From Erythroxylum novogranatense (lineage: Eukaryota > Streptophyta > Magnoliopsida > Malpighiales > Erythroxylaceae), in assembly GCA_029891385.1 (NCBI GenBank), contig CM057227.1, positions 95,380,818 through 95,444,817 of the forward strand: DNA of 64,000 nucleotides. Reading direction: 5' to 3'. Made by a program: the position numbers and the translations under genes. The notes under the pieces are model-generated. The model saw only the letters and a list, made by a program, of their open reading frames with translations. It did no database searches and had not been told where the DNA came from. Shown one piece after another: positions 34,676 through 44,742 of this stretch (position 1 is the first letter of the stretch; every line of letters begins with the position of its first letter).

Positions 34676-35220
34676 AGGATAAGGATCCTGTGTTGGTGAG
34701 ACTGATTGAGAGAGTGAGATCTGATCTGACTTCTGAGTTTGAGTTGAGAGATGAGACTTTATGGATGGGTTAGAGACTGTGTGTGCCCGATGTGGATGAT
34801 CTGAGGTGTGAGATTCTGGAGGAGGCGCATATGGCTACCTATGCTATGCATCCTGGTTCTACCAAGATGTATAATACTCTTAAGCCACATTTTTGGTGGC
34901 CTGGCATGAAGAGGCAGGTGGCAGAGTTCGTTTCTAGATGTTTGTCGTGCCAGCAGGTTAAGGCTGAGCACCAGGCTCTAGTGGAGAAACTGCATTCGTT
35001 GCCCACTCCGGAGTGGAAATGGGAGCGAATTACCATGGATTTCATTATGGGGCTGCCTAGGATGCCGAGGCAGTAAGATGTTATCTGGGTCATAGTGTAC
35101 CGGTTGACTAAATCGGCCCATTTCTTGCTAGTAAGGGAGAACAATACTCTTGATCAGTTAGCCCAGAAGTATGTGGCAGAGATAGTGAGGTTGCATGGGA
35201 TCCCGGTGTCTATAGTCTGA
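34676..35220 (+). pseudogene. E4 interior A: integrase, truncated in the catalytic core
   Basis: Contains the HHCC zinc domain (HMATYAMHPGSTKMY, then [14 protein letters not shown]), an intact [15 protein letters not shown] and the core start [18 protein letters not shown] replaces a Gln codon near 34771, and a TAA lies near 35075. It ends abruptly near 35217 after RLHGIPVSIV, where the sequence jumps to the end of an LTR. The second half of the core and the chromodomain are deleted. Confidence 0.88.
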
Positions 35221-35231
35221 GGTTTGAGCAT

Positions 35232-35248
35232 GGTAAGGGGGCGTTACA
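35232..35248 (+). repeat. 17-bp remnant of a middle LTR in E4
   Basis: GGTAAGGGGGCGTTACA matches the last bases of the flanking LTRs (GGTAAAGGGGCGCTACA) and is followed by TTTAGGTGG and a primer site, exactly as after a normal 5' LTR. Confidence 0.88.
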
Positions 35249-35254
35249 TTTAGG

Positions 35255-35266
35255 TGGTATCAGAGC
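35255..35266 (+). other. E4 second primer-binding site (interior B)
   Basis: A second perfect TGGTATCAGAGC, proving a second 5' leader rather than only an internal gag-pol duplication. Confidence 0.93.
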
Positions 35267-35396
35267 ATGGTTTGACATCTGTTGGGCATAGTATATTTTA
35301 GGCTTGAATTTCAGTAAGAAAAGCATAAATTGATCGAAATTATGGTTTTGTTATAGGTCATCGTCCTTGGTGATAAGGTAGATCAACCAGCTGACC

Positions 35397-36330
35397 ATGG
35401 ATCAGTCGGAGCTAGTAGGGAGTCTTCAGTGCCTCGTTATGAGGAGTTGCCTCCTAGGGTTCCCGTGAGATGGGAGAGGAGGTACGACAGACTGCGCAAG
35501 CAGGGGGTTGTTGATTTCTATAGCAGCACAGACCCTGCTGAGGCTGAGGGATGGTTAGAGAGGACAGAGAGAGTCTTCGACCAGATGGACTGTGACTTTG
35601 ATGAGCGTTTTGATTATGCGGTATCTCTCCTTCAGGGTCCAGCATATCAGTGGTGGAAGACTATCTCGGGCAGTACCACCAGACCCTGTATTCTGACATG
35701 GGAGGATTTCTTGAGGGCTTTTCGGGATAATTATATGCCCAAGGTATATCTTGAGATGAAGATGCAGGAGTTCCTAGAGTTGAAGCAGGGTACGATGACA
35801 GTGGCAGAGTATGAGGTGAGGTTTAATGAGCTCATGGGGTATGTTACTATTCTGATTTCTTCTGAGGCTAATAGGTGCCTGAGATTTGAGGGTGGACTCA
35901 ATCTGGAGATCCGTACCACGTTGGCCCGATCTGATATGGGCACGTTTGTTGAGCTGAGGGCTGCTGCAGTTCGAGTTGAGTAGCTGCTGAGACAGAGTCA
36001 GGCTGAGACTGGTCAGGGATCTCGGGGTAAGAGATTGAGTGATAGTCAGGGCAGCTCTGGTAGGAGTTTTAGCAGGCACCAGAGCAGGACCTTCAAGTCG
36101 TCTAGAGGATCTAGGCAGTCTGGTTTTAGTCAGAGAGGAAGATTTGTTCAGACTGGCAGTTGTAGTGGCAGAGGTTCAGGGAAGCTTCCTCCAGTGTGTG
36201 AGCATTGTGAGAGGAGGCACAATGGGGAGTGTCGGTGGCTGACTGGAGCCTGCCTTAGGTGTGGCTCGATGGACCATCAGGTTAGGGATTGCCCCGCCAC
36301 CTTGGGAGCTCAGTCTACTATGACTAGGAG
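35397..36330 (+). pseudogene. E4 interior B: gag with intact CCHC knuckle
   Basis: ATG at 35397 begins MDQSELVGSL; a one-base loss soon shifts to the frame open from 35429 to 35983, which carries PAYQWWKTIS, DFLRAFRDNYMPKVYLEMKM, YEVRFNELMGY and GLNLEIRTTLARSDMGTF. A TAG at 35981-35983 ends it; the frame from 36035 continues through a Ser/Arg-rich stretch to the knuckle CLRCGSMDHQVRDC (36251-36292, C-X2-C-X4-H-X4-C intact). This is the best-kept Tekay gag in the window. Gag packages element RNA in cytoplasmic particles. Confidence 0.88.
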
Positions 36331-36457
36331 ATCAGGCAGCAATACCACGGTGCAGCAGAGCCGTGGAAGTGGATTTGGACTAAGAGGTCGAGGCCGAACT
36401 GAGGGGTCCATTATTAGGACAAAGGGACAGAGCAGCAGACTGCAGTCCCAGGCTAGA

Positions 36458-36790
36458 GTCTATGCTATGACTCGGCAGGAAGCTCAGGATTCCCCAGATG
36501 TTATTGCGGGTATGCTTCTGATTTCTGGCTTTGAGACATATGCATTGTTGGATCCTAGATCCACTCATTCATTTATTGCATCGCATATGACATGTACACT
36601 GCATAGGGATAGGGAGAGATTACAGTATGAGCTAGATGTGAGTACACCTCTAGGTAGTACGACTGCTTTGGGTGAGATTTGCAAGGGGTGCTCGATCCAG
36701 GTAGATCCAGCAGTATTGAGTGCAGATCTTATAGTTTTTCCTCTGAGAGAGATAGATGTGATTTTGGGGATGGGTGACTTCTTGTGCATA
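36458..36790 (+). pseudogene. E4 interior B: aspartic protease, active-site Gly replaced
   Basis: In the same open frame as the zinc knuckle (36035-36928). MTRQEAQDSPDVIAGMLLIS leads to ALLDPRSTHSF, where the loop Gly is Arg (GGA in copy A, AGA here at 36557-36559), a change expected to inactivate the enzyme. It continues to IDVILGMGDF, after which the frame degrades. Confidence 0.85.
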
Positions 36791-36908
36791 GGTCATTTAT
36801 TATTTGTTATACGAGGAGGTTGTATTGGAGTCTCTGGTCACCTGAGCAATATTCGAGGAGTTAGTCGAGCGATGCCGCCGACTGATTTCTTTTCTGAGTG
36901 CCCTGAGG

Positions 36909-37885
36909 TTGATGCAGGGAGGATGTGAAGCCTATCTGGCCCAAGTTATTGATTCTAGAGTTGAGCAGAGGTTGCAGGATATTCCCGTGATTAGGGAAAT
37001 TCTGGATGTATTTCTCGACGAGTTACCGGGTTTACCGCTGGATCGGGAGACGGAGTTCTCGATTGACCTCGTTCCATGTACCGCTCCTATATCTATACCT
37101 CCATATAGAATGGCACCGGTAGGCGAGGGAGCTTAAGGTTCATTGCGAGGAGCTTCGGATAAAGGATTTATCGGACCAGTGTTTCAAGTAGGGAGCTCGA
37201 TTATTTGTGAAGAAGAAGGATGGAACTTTGAGGCGTGCATCGATTATAGGCGGTTGAATGGATGTGATAAAGAATAAGTATCCTTGCCTAGAATCGATGA
37301 TTTGTTTGATCGATTCTTGAGGATCGAGATCGGGTTATTATCGATTGAAGATAACGAGAGGTGATGTGCCTAAGAGTGCTTTTAGGAGCGAGTACGGGCA
37401 TTTCGAGTTCTTAGTGATCTGTTGGGTTGACTAATGCCGGCGACTTTCATGGCCTTGATGAATAAGGTCTTTCAGCCTACTGGATCGATTTGTGATAGTA
37501 TTCATTGATGATATTTTGATGTACTCGAGGTAGGCGAGAACCTGTTGAGCATCGAGGATCGTTTGCGAGATCATGAGAGAGAGCGGTTGTATGCCAAATT
37601 GATGAAGTGTGAATTTTGGTTTGGATGAGGAATTATTTTTCGGGGCATATTGTGACTGGTGAGGGTATTCAGGTGAATCCTCGCAAGGTCGAGGCAGTGT
37701 TGCATTAGGAGGCCCCTAGGAATGTGTCTGAGGTCCGGAGTTTCCTAGGATTGGCCGGTTATTACTGGAGGTTTGTCGAGGGGTCTTCGTTGATCTCAGC
37801 CCCTCTGACAAAACTTCTGAGGAAAAATGTGTCGTTCAGATAGACTGAGGAGTGCCAGAAGAGCTTTGAAGAGCTGAAACATTGG
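36909..37885 (+). pseudogene. E4 interior B: reverse transcriptase
   Basis: Starts with SRVEQRLQDIPVIREILDVF and [18 protein letters not shown], then fragments. The catalytic FIDDILMYSR is at 37501-37530. Other landmarks are KKKDGTLR-like bases near 37210, [11 protein letters not shown] near 37345 and [14 protein letters not shown] near 37740. Several CAG sites read CGA compared with copy A. Multiple frameshifts; inactive. Confidence 0.83.
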
Positions 37886-38773
37886 TTGACTTCTGCATCG
37901 GTGTTAGGTATTCCATCTGGGATTGGAGGATTTGAGGTGTATAGTGATGTTTCACATCAGGGTCTGGGATGTGTTTTGATGCAGCGTGGTAGGGTGATAG
38001 CTTATGCCTCGAGACAGTTGAGGTCTCACGAGGTAAATTATCCAGTGTATGATTTGGAGCTAGCTGCAGTTGTGTTTGCCTTGAAGATTTGGAGACATTA
38101 TTTATATGGCGAGACGTTCCAGATTTATACTGATCATAAGAGTTTGAGGTATCTGTTTAGTCAGAGAGAGTTGAATCTGAGACAGAGGAGATGGATAGAG
38201 TTGCTTAAGGACTATGATTTCACGATTGAGTATCATCTAGGGAAGGCCAATGTGGTGGCGGATGCTTTGAGCAGGAGATCTCATATCAGCGCAGCTCAGA
38301 TTCAGATTGGGAGATTGCCTAGTTTGATTCAGTTGAGAGCTTTGAATGTGCAGATGGATTTAGATCAGGATGGGGCTTTGATAGACACTCTGAGGCTTAG
38401 GCTGATATTGCATGACAGGATCAGGCGAGTTCAGGACAAGGATCCTGTGTTGGTGAGACTGATTAAGAGAGTGAGATCTGATCTGACTTCTGAGTTTGAG
38501 TTGAGAGATGGGAGTTTATGGATGGGTCAAAGACTGTGTGTGCCCGATGTGGATGATCTGAGGCGTGAGATTCTAGAGGAGGCGCATATGGCTGCCTATG
38601 CTATGCATCCTGGTTCTATCAAGATGTATAATACTCTTAAGCCACATTTCTGGTGGCTTGGCATGAAGAGGCAGGTGGCAGAGTTCGTTTCTAGATGTTT
38701 GTCGTGCCAGCAGATTAAGGCTGAGCACCAAGCTCCAGTGGAGAAACTGCATTCGTTGCTCATTCCGGAGTGA
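37886..38773 (+). pseudogene. E4 interior B: RNase H and integrase zinc domain, 295-codon open frame
   Basis: The longest open stretch of the Tekay elements. RNase H residues are all visible: Asp21 in VYSD, Glu58 in YDLELA, Asp83 in YTDHKS and Asp126 in ADALSRR. Residues 131-230 are the usual linker. The integrase HHCC motif uses His234, His241, Cys271 and Cys274, with [11 protein letters not shown] between. A TGA follows at IPE, where a live element reads IPEWKWER. In a live element this would be part of one Gag-Pol chain. Confidence 0.9.
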
Positions 38774-39775
38774 AAATGGGAGCGAATTATCATGGATTTT
38801 ATTATAGAAATTCGCCTAAGGCGGCAAGCTGACAAGATGCTATCTGGTCATAGTGGACGGTTATTCATCGGCTCATTTCTTGCCAGTGAGGGAGAACAAT
38901 ACTCTTGATCAGTTAGCCCAGAAGTATGTGGCGGAGATAGTGAGGTTGCATGGGGTACCAGGTTGAACTTCAGTACAGTATTTCATCCTCAGACAGATGG
39001 GCAAAGTGAGAAGACGTTTAAGACTGCTGAGGATATGCTTCGGGCTTGTGTATTGGAGTTCAGAGGAGCATGGGATCAGGATTTGGCTCTGATTGAGTTC
39101 GCATATAATAATCATTATCAAAGCGATATTGGAATGGCACGTATGAGACTTTGTATAGGCGGCGATGTCGATCGCCTCTATATTGGGATGAAGAGAATGT
39201 GAGGGCGATTGAGGTCGGCGATTAGGATCTTGTAGATAAGGTGGCGATTGATCGCATCAAAGCGGCTCGGGATAAACAGAAGAGTTATGTGGATCAACAT
39301 CGTGAGAGATGGAGTCTGATGTAGAAGACCGAGTGTTCCTCCGAGTGTCACCTTGGAGAGGAGTTTTGAGATTTGGCAGGAAGGGCAAGTTGAGCCCCCA
39401 GTATATTGGTCCGTATGAGATTGTCGAGAGGATAGGACCGTTGGCATATCGATTGGCATTGCCGAGTGAGATGTCCCAGTTGCATGATGTGTTTCATGTG
39501 AGTATGCTTCGACGGTACCGATCAAACTCGACGCATGTGATTCCGGCCCAGGAGATTGGAGTAGCCAGTAATCTTAGTTATGTTGAGGAGCCTGTTCGGA
39601 TTGTGGGTTCTCGGGTCAAGCAGTTGAGGAACAGGGTTATTCCACTGGTAAAAGTCCTTTGGAAGAACCATTCTTCTGAAGAAACAACTTGGGAGACTGA
39701 GGAGCATATGAGGAATCAGTATCCTCATCTATTTGATCTGAAAGGTATGAAATTTCGAGGACAAAATTTTTATTA
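38774..39775 (+). pseudogene. E4 interior B: integrase core (internally deleted) and chromodomain
   Basis: The core starts KWERIIMDFI and soon frameshifts near 38815-38870. At 38953-38960 about 80 bases present in E1 are missing, joining two GGGTAC copies and removing the second catalytic Asp region. It resumes at LNFSTVFHPQTDGQSEKT, with the catalytic Glu region. From 39309 an open frame carries GKLSPQYIGPYEIVERIGP, LHDVFHVSMLRRY and the chromodomain, ending TWETEEHMRNQYPHLFD. The chromodomain is the diagnostic for a chromovirus. Confidence 0.88.
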
Positions 39776-39788
39776 GGAGGGGAGAATT
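39776..39788 (+). other. E4 polypurine tract
   Basis: AGGAGGGGAGAAT immediately before the right LTR, after the conserved AATTTCGAGGACAAAATTTT. Confidence 0.88.
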
Positions 39789-42496
39789 GTAACATCCCAT
39801 CATCGATGGGAGGGTTATATTGGTAAATTGGGTCGGGGTAGGATTTTTTTTATTGCATATACTGAATTGAGCATTCTTTTGGCCTCTCATTATAGAGGAA
39901 TGAGTTAATTGCACATGCATTTATAGGTACATGCATTCATGGCATTTTCCGGCATTTAACTATGATTATGATATGATTTGTGAGTTTGAGATAATTATGT
40001 TTGATTGTGATCTGTTTGAGAATTTTGGAATAATTGGGTTTGAATAGTTGAATTGGAAAATGTTTTAGAATGATTGTCAGTCGATAGTGAACCTTAGAAA
40101 ATAATTCTGGAAAGTTTGGGAGTAAATATCTGAGCAGGAAAATTTTAGGTGATGAATTTGATTATTTGTCTAATCTTGAATAAGCATCGATGGTAATGGA
40201 AAAAAATAGATACTTGATTTTAGGAATAAAATTGTGAAACCATTGGAATTTGAGGATGATTAGACTATAATTTATTTTGAAAAGAGAAAGAGTCTTTGAA
40301 TAGCCTTAGGTTTAAAATTAACCTTTAATGTCTTGAGTTTGACCTTTACCTTTGAGAGTTTCTGGAATCCTCTTTCTTCTCTTCTTCCTCTTGGTGATCT
40401 TCAATCCTTGCCTTTCTTCTTGCTTGCCCCTTTCTTATTGCTAAGACCAACCGTAAGCCTTCAAAAGATGAAGTTTTGTGTGGCTTTGGGAGATAACCAT
40501 GAGTGTTAGGGCTTGGAGAAGAAAATTTTGAAAGATTTAAAGATTTGAGGCTTGATTGGTAAGTAAATTAGTTTAATGTTGTTTATTTGTTAGTTAAATG
40601 CATTTATAGTGTTTATTGTGTAAGATTGGGGTAGTTGAGAGTGAGTTATGGTTGTTTTTAGAGAGAAATAGGGTTTTAATCTGTCGGAGAAGAAGGTCGG
40701 AAGCCCTTGCGTCGCGACTTTGCGCGATAACCTCGCATGACGAATAAACATTAGATTAAATCATGACGGCGTGTAGGAAATCGCCATGGCGAAACTCTAA
40801 ACATTTGACGTCGCGACGAGTTCCCGTTGACGTCGTGGCGAGCCCCAAAGAGATTGTTCGCCGCGGTGAGCGTCTCTTCATGCCACGAAAGCGATTCGGG
40901 GCCTTGGCGAGAGGTCGAAGGCATGACGAGGACGATTTCTGAATTGGTTTATTTTAGTTTTTGGGGCATAACTTATGGTATAGACCTCCAATTGAGGTGA
41001 TTCTTAGTTCATTATAATGTAGAGAGAGAGGTCTATAATTAAGGTGAAGTAAGAAAGTTTGAATTTAAATTAGTAGGATCTTAATTATTGAAAGAAAGTC
41101 GAATATGGTTTATTGCAACCTAGGGATAGTTTCATGAAAATTGGAGTTTAACTTGGGATTATTCTAGGGTGCTGGATATGGTGGATTGAACTGGATTATA
41201 GAAAGGCAATGAGTTATCATTGATCAATTGAGTGAAAAGTTAGATTTGGACAAAGGATAGTGAAATTGGGATTTAGAGCCGGAAAGTCATGAACATGCAT
41301 CGTACATTTTTTAATAAAGACATGTGCATCATTGAATTGTTCTGATTATGCATTTAGTAATGGGAAATTATTTAACTGTTATAGAGGCACCGTTGGATCG
41401 TCATCCCACGGATATTGCTGGGACTTCCAGGCAGTAGCTCGGAAGTTACAGGTGAGTAACCTAGTTGTTTCCTCAATTGTTAATTGTCAAATGCTCTGTA
41501 AATTGTCTGCAAATGGGAATTGTATGATTATGTGGACAATTAGGATTGATACATCTACTTTTGATAAATCGGACTTGACTGCTACATGATTCTGAAGAAT
41601 AGTGATAAATAGGTTTTAATGGCAACGTGACTGTGAATTATGGGACATTTTGCATTTCATGCATAAATGCATGAACAGATAATGATAGTTGTAACCTGAG
41701 ACGCCACTGCTACTGAAACGAGCCTCGAGCTCGAAGGGAGTTAGTGCATACCTAGAGGGCTTTCCTACTCCCTAGATGCGTCTACTGAACACTATACATT
41801 GTTTAAGCGCTCGGTCACAACACTGAAATAAACTGGAAAAGAGTCACATATGCATTGCATACACATTGTGATGGACTGAATTCAGTGAATGGAAAATAGG
41901 CAAGAATGCATGGTATAATGGTGATAACTGAATTGTGAAATTTATGAGTTTTGTGATTGTATGAGAAATTGTAAATTGCTATATGGTATTCTGAATGTAT
42001 TATTGTGTTATGTTGTACGCTATTTGCGTAATGCATGAATTGAGTGAACCATCGATGATGGTTTCTCATTGAGTTCGCAAACTCACCCAAAATTGCATAT
42101 ATTTTTCAGGACCGATAGATTAGACTCCTAGCTCCAGAGATTGACTTTTCCTGCCGTGTGAGCGTGTTGGCAAGAGAAGTTATGGCACACAGGTCGGTCA
42201 GCTGGGATTGATTATGGGGATGACTTAGTATAGACTTTTGTATCAGATTTCCTTTTTAGAGTAATGTATTTAGACCGTGGAAAACTAATAGACTTGTCTA
42301 TATTTCTGTTTGACCTTTGAAATGAGAAAGTATTTTATGGTTTCAAAGTTTAGAGTTGTTCATATAGATGCTTTGTAATTATTGATGCCATGTGAAGTAT
42401 AGTAGTGATCATTCGTAGTGCACCCTTATCGTCGGTTATGCGTCGGAATGACCTACGGGCGTCCCGGTGCGTACCCTACGGTAAAGGGGCGCTACA
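39789..42496 (+). repeat. E4 right LTR (2708 bp)
   Basis: Collinear with the left LTR and ending GGGGCGCTACA. Donor-like GTAAGT at 40559, GC-rich cassette at about 40700-40940 with more CpG loss than the left copy, mini-segment at 41385-41451, GTGAGTAACC donor at 41452, hairpin doublet near 42049-42085, TTTTTCAG ending at 42109. Confidence 0.95.
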
Positions 42497-42501
42497 CCTA
42501 G

Positions 42502-44742
42502 TGGGGGAAGGTTGGGCCACATATCGTGTCTTTTATCCAGGCTGTGTTCCGTATGGAGCATTGGGACCTCGATCTGAACCGTACCCTCCTGGTCCTTGTT
42601 CCTAAGATTCCTTCCCCTACCCAAGTTTCGCAATTTCGATCGATTAGCTTGTGCGATGTCTTTTACAAGGTCATCTCTAAAGTTATGGTGAATTGTTTGA
42701 AAGCGCATATGGACCATTTAATGGCAACGACCTAATGTAGCTTCATCCTGGGTAGGCATATCACTAACAATATCATTATAACGCAGGAGGTCGTACATTC
42801 TATGCGGAAGAAGACTGGTCGTACAGGCTATTTGGCATTGAAAGTGGACTTAGAGAAAGCTTATGACAGGCTAAGCTGGACTTTTCTCCAGGACACCTTG
42901 GTTGAGATTGGTCTCCCTGAAGCTGTTATCTGGGTCATTATGAAGTGCGTCACGACTACTTCCATGCAGGTAACATGGCAAGGTATGGTCTCGGAGCCTT
43001 TCTGACCTTCACGGGTTCTAAAACAAGGAGACCTCGTTTCTCCTTACCTGTTCGTCCTCTGTCTGGAGCGACTTGGGCACCTCATCAAGCACGAGGTGGG
43101 TAGTGGTAGGTAGAAGTCGATTAAGCTGAGCCGCCGGGGAGCCCCTCTTTCCCACTTGTTTTTTGCGGATGATCTCGTGCTCTTTGCCGAGGTGGAGGAC
43201 TCGCAGACGCGGGTCATCACGAGTACTCTGGAAACCTTTTATTGGGCGTACGGGCTACAAGTTAGTTGCGCAAAAACCCGTATCTTCTTCTCCAAGAATG
43301 TCTTCTGGGAGAATGCGCGGCGGCTTAGCCAAGACCTTCAGGTTACCAACACTACTAACCTGGGTTGGTATTTAGGGGTCCCTTTGATCCATAAGAGGAC
43401 GACCCGACACACGTATCAGTACGTTCTGGATAAGGCCCACCAAAAATTGGTTGGATGGCGAGCCAAAATGTTGTCTCTGGCTGGTCGGGTTACTTTAATC
43501 CAAGCAGTCATTTCGATGCTGCCTATTTTCACCAAGCAGACGGTGAGACTCCTGCGTTAGCTGTGCGATGATTTGGAAAAAATTATGTGAGACTTCATTT
43601 GGGGGTCGGGACAGCCGTAAAATTCACCTTGTCAATAGGGATTCCGTGTGCCAACCTAAGCACTTTGGAGGGTTAGTCTTGAGACGTATTCAACCTACCA
43701 ATGACGCGTTGCTGGCTAAGTTAGCTTGATCCCTGCTCACGAAACCCACTACTTTATGGGTCCAGGTTCTTCGATCCAAGTATAAGCTCGATGACTCTCC
43801 GATCCCCTTTACAATATCTCATCCCGGGGCTTTGGTTATCTGGAAGGGGCTCTCCGCCTCCTAGCAATTCGTTCGCCAGGGTCTTAAATGGGAGTTGGGT
43901 ACTGGGTGTCGTATCTTTTTTTGGTTGAATGATTGGTTGCTCGACTGAGGCCCTCTCATTCGGGTTGCCATCTCTCCCATCCCCGATTGTCTTCGATTCT
44001 CCAAGATCACGAACCTCACAGACAACAGCGGCCGCTAGCTTTGGCAGGCTTTCTAACATTACCTTCCGGCAGCAGTCTGCCTCAAACTCGCCCTCTGCTA
44101 CCCTGGAGCGAGTGACCTCAGGGATGACAAGGTGGTGTGGGCTCCGACCGCCCATGGGAGGTTCACGGTGGAGTCTACTTATGGTCTGATTGTAGGGCAT
44201 TCTTGAGGTTCCCCCTAAGCTCTGGGAGATTATTTGGAAATGGCCTGGTCCCCAACAGATTCGTTCTTTCCTTTGGCTAGCTACACAAAAACTTTTGACT
44301 AACTAGAACCGCGTGGCGCGTCATATGGCCACAAACGACTATTGTCCTGTCTGTGGGCAGGTAGAGATTATTGTTCATGTGCTCCGGGACTGTCCGTGGG
44401 TAGCAGCCTTGTGGCGACAGTTCCCTAGGGGGCGTTTTCCACTCATTTCTTTCAGCAGGAAGTGGAGCCATGGTTCTAGTCTAACCTCACTAAGCAGGAC
44501 AGGGTGCACCAGAACGCGTGGGCCACTATTTTTGGCGTCGCGTGCTGATTCTTTTGGCAGTGGCAGAACAACAACCTCTTTGATTTTGGGTTTACTTGGT
44601 CGAAGAATGGCATCCGTTTGATTCTCGAATACGTCGAGTAGATTGCTCGAGCTCGCGCTATGGAGACCTGTGTTTTTCCCACCTCGAGCATTCCCGTGGG
44701 TACCCTTGTGGGATGGTCTAAACCCCTGGAGGGGTGGGTTAA
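42502..44742 (+). pseudogene. LINE ORF2 C-terminal part: reverse transcriptase, zinc-binding region, start of RNase H
   Basis: Continues the frame left at 28833 when E4 and one CCTAG are removed. Landmarks: VPKIPSPTQVSQFRSISLCD, then a stop near 42733, the LALKVDLEKAYDRLSW motif near 42835-42880, VLKQGDLVSPYLFVLCLERL near 43018-43080 and the catalytic FADD at 43162-43173. LGVPLIHKRTTRHTY and LSLAGRVTLIQAVISMLP follow. The zinc-binding region near 44300-44430 reads YCPVCGQVEIIVHVLRDCPW. The last codons, VGWSKPLEGW, are the approach to a LINE RNase H domain, where the Athila LTR begins. Stops and shifts are frequent. Confidence 0.9.

Larger units (their letters stand above)
28834..42496 (+). 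mobile_element. E4: tandem Tekay-like element, LTR - interior A - interior B - LTR
   Basis: Flanked by CCTAG at 28829-28833 and 42497-42501. Outer LTRs are 2701 and 2708 bp. Between them are two head-to-tail interiors. A (31535 to about 35231) stops within integrase. B (35249-39788) is full-length, from primer site to polypurine tract. The junction keeps only the last 17 bases of a middle LTR before the second primer site. The simplest reading is a former LTR-A-LTR-B-LTR array that lost the end of A and nearly all of the middle LTR. It split LINE ORF2 in frame. Confidence 0.9.
9405..44742 (+). mobile_element. L1-type LINE split into four pieces by nested insertions
   Basis: One non-LTR retrotransposon whose parts lie in the right order and orientation: ORF1 3' part (9405-10007 and 20862-21153), ORF2 endonuclease (27461-28833) and ORF2 reverse transcriptase to zinc finger (42502-44742). 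It is interrupted by E2, by the F3 solo LTR and by E4, each flanked by a 5-bp duplication, and is cut at its 3' side by the Athila element. About 4.5 kb of LINE sequence remains. The 5' part of ORF1 and everything after the start of the RNase H region are missing from the window. Confidence 0.88.

Noticed and set aside
43754..44200. 148-codon minus-strand frame
   Set aside because: Antisense to the LINE region between reverse transcriptase and zinc finger; no domain.
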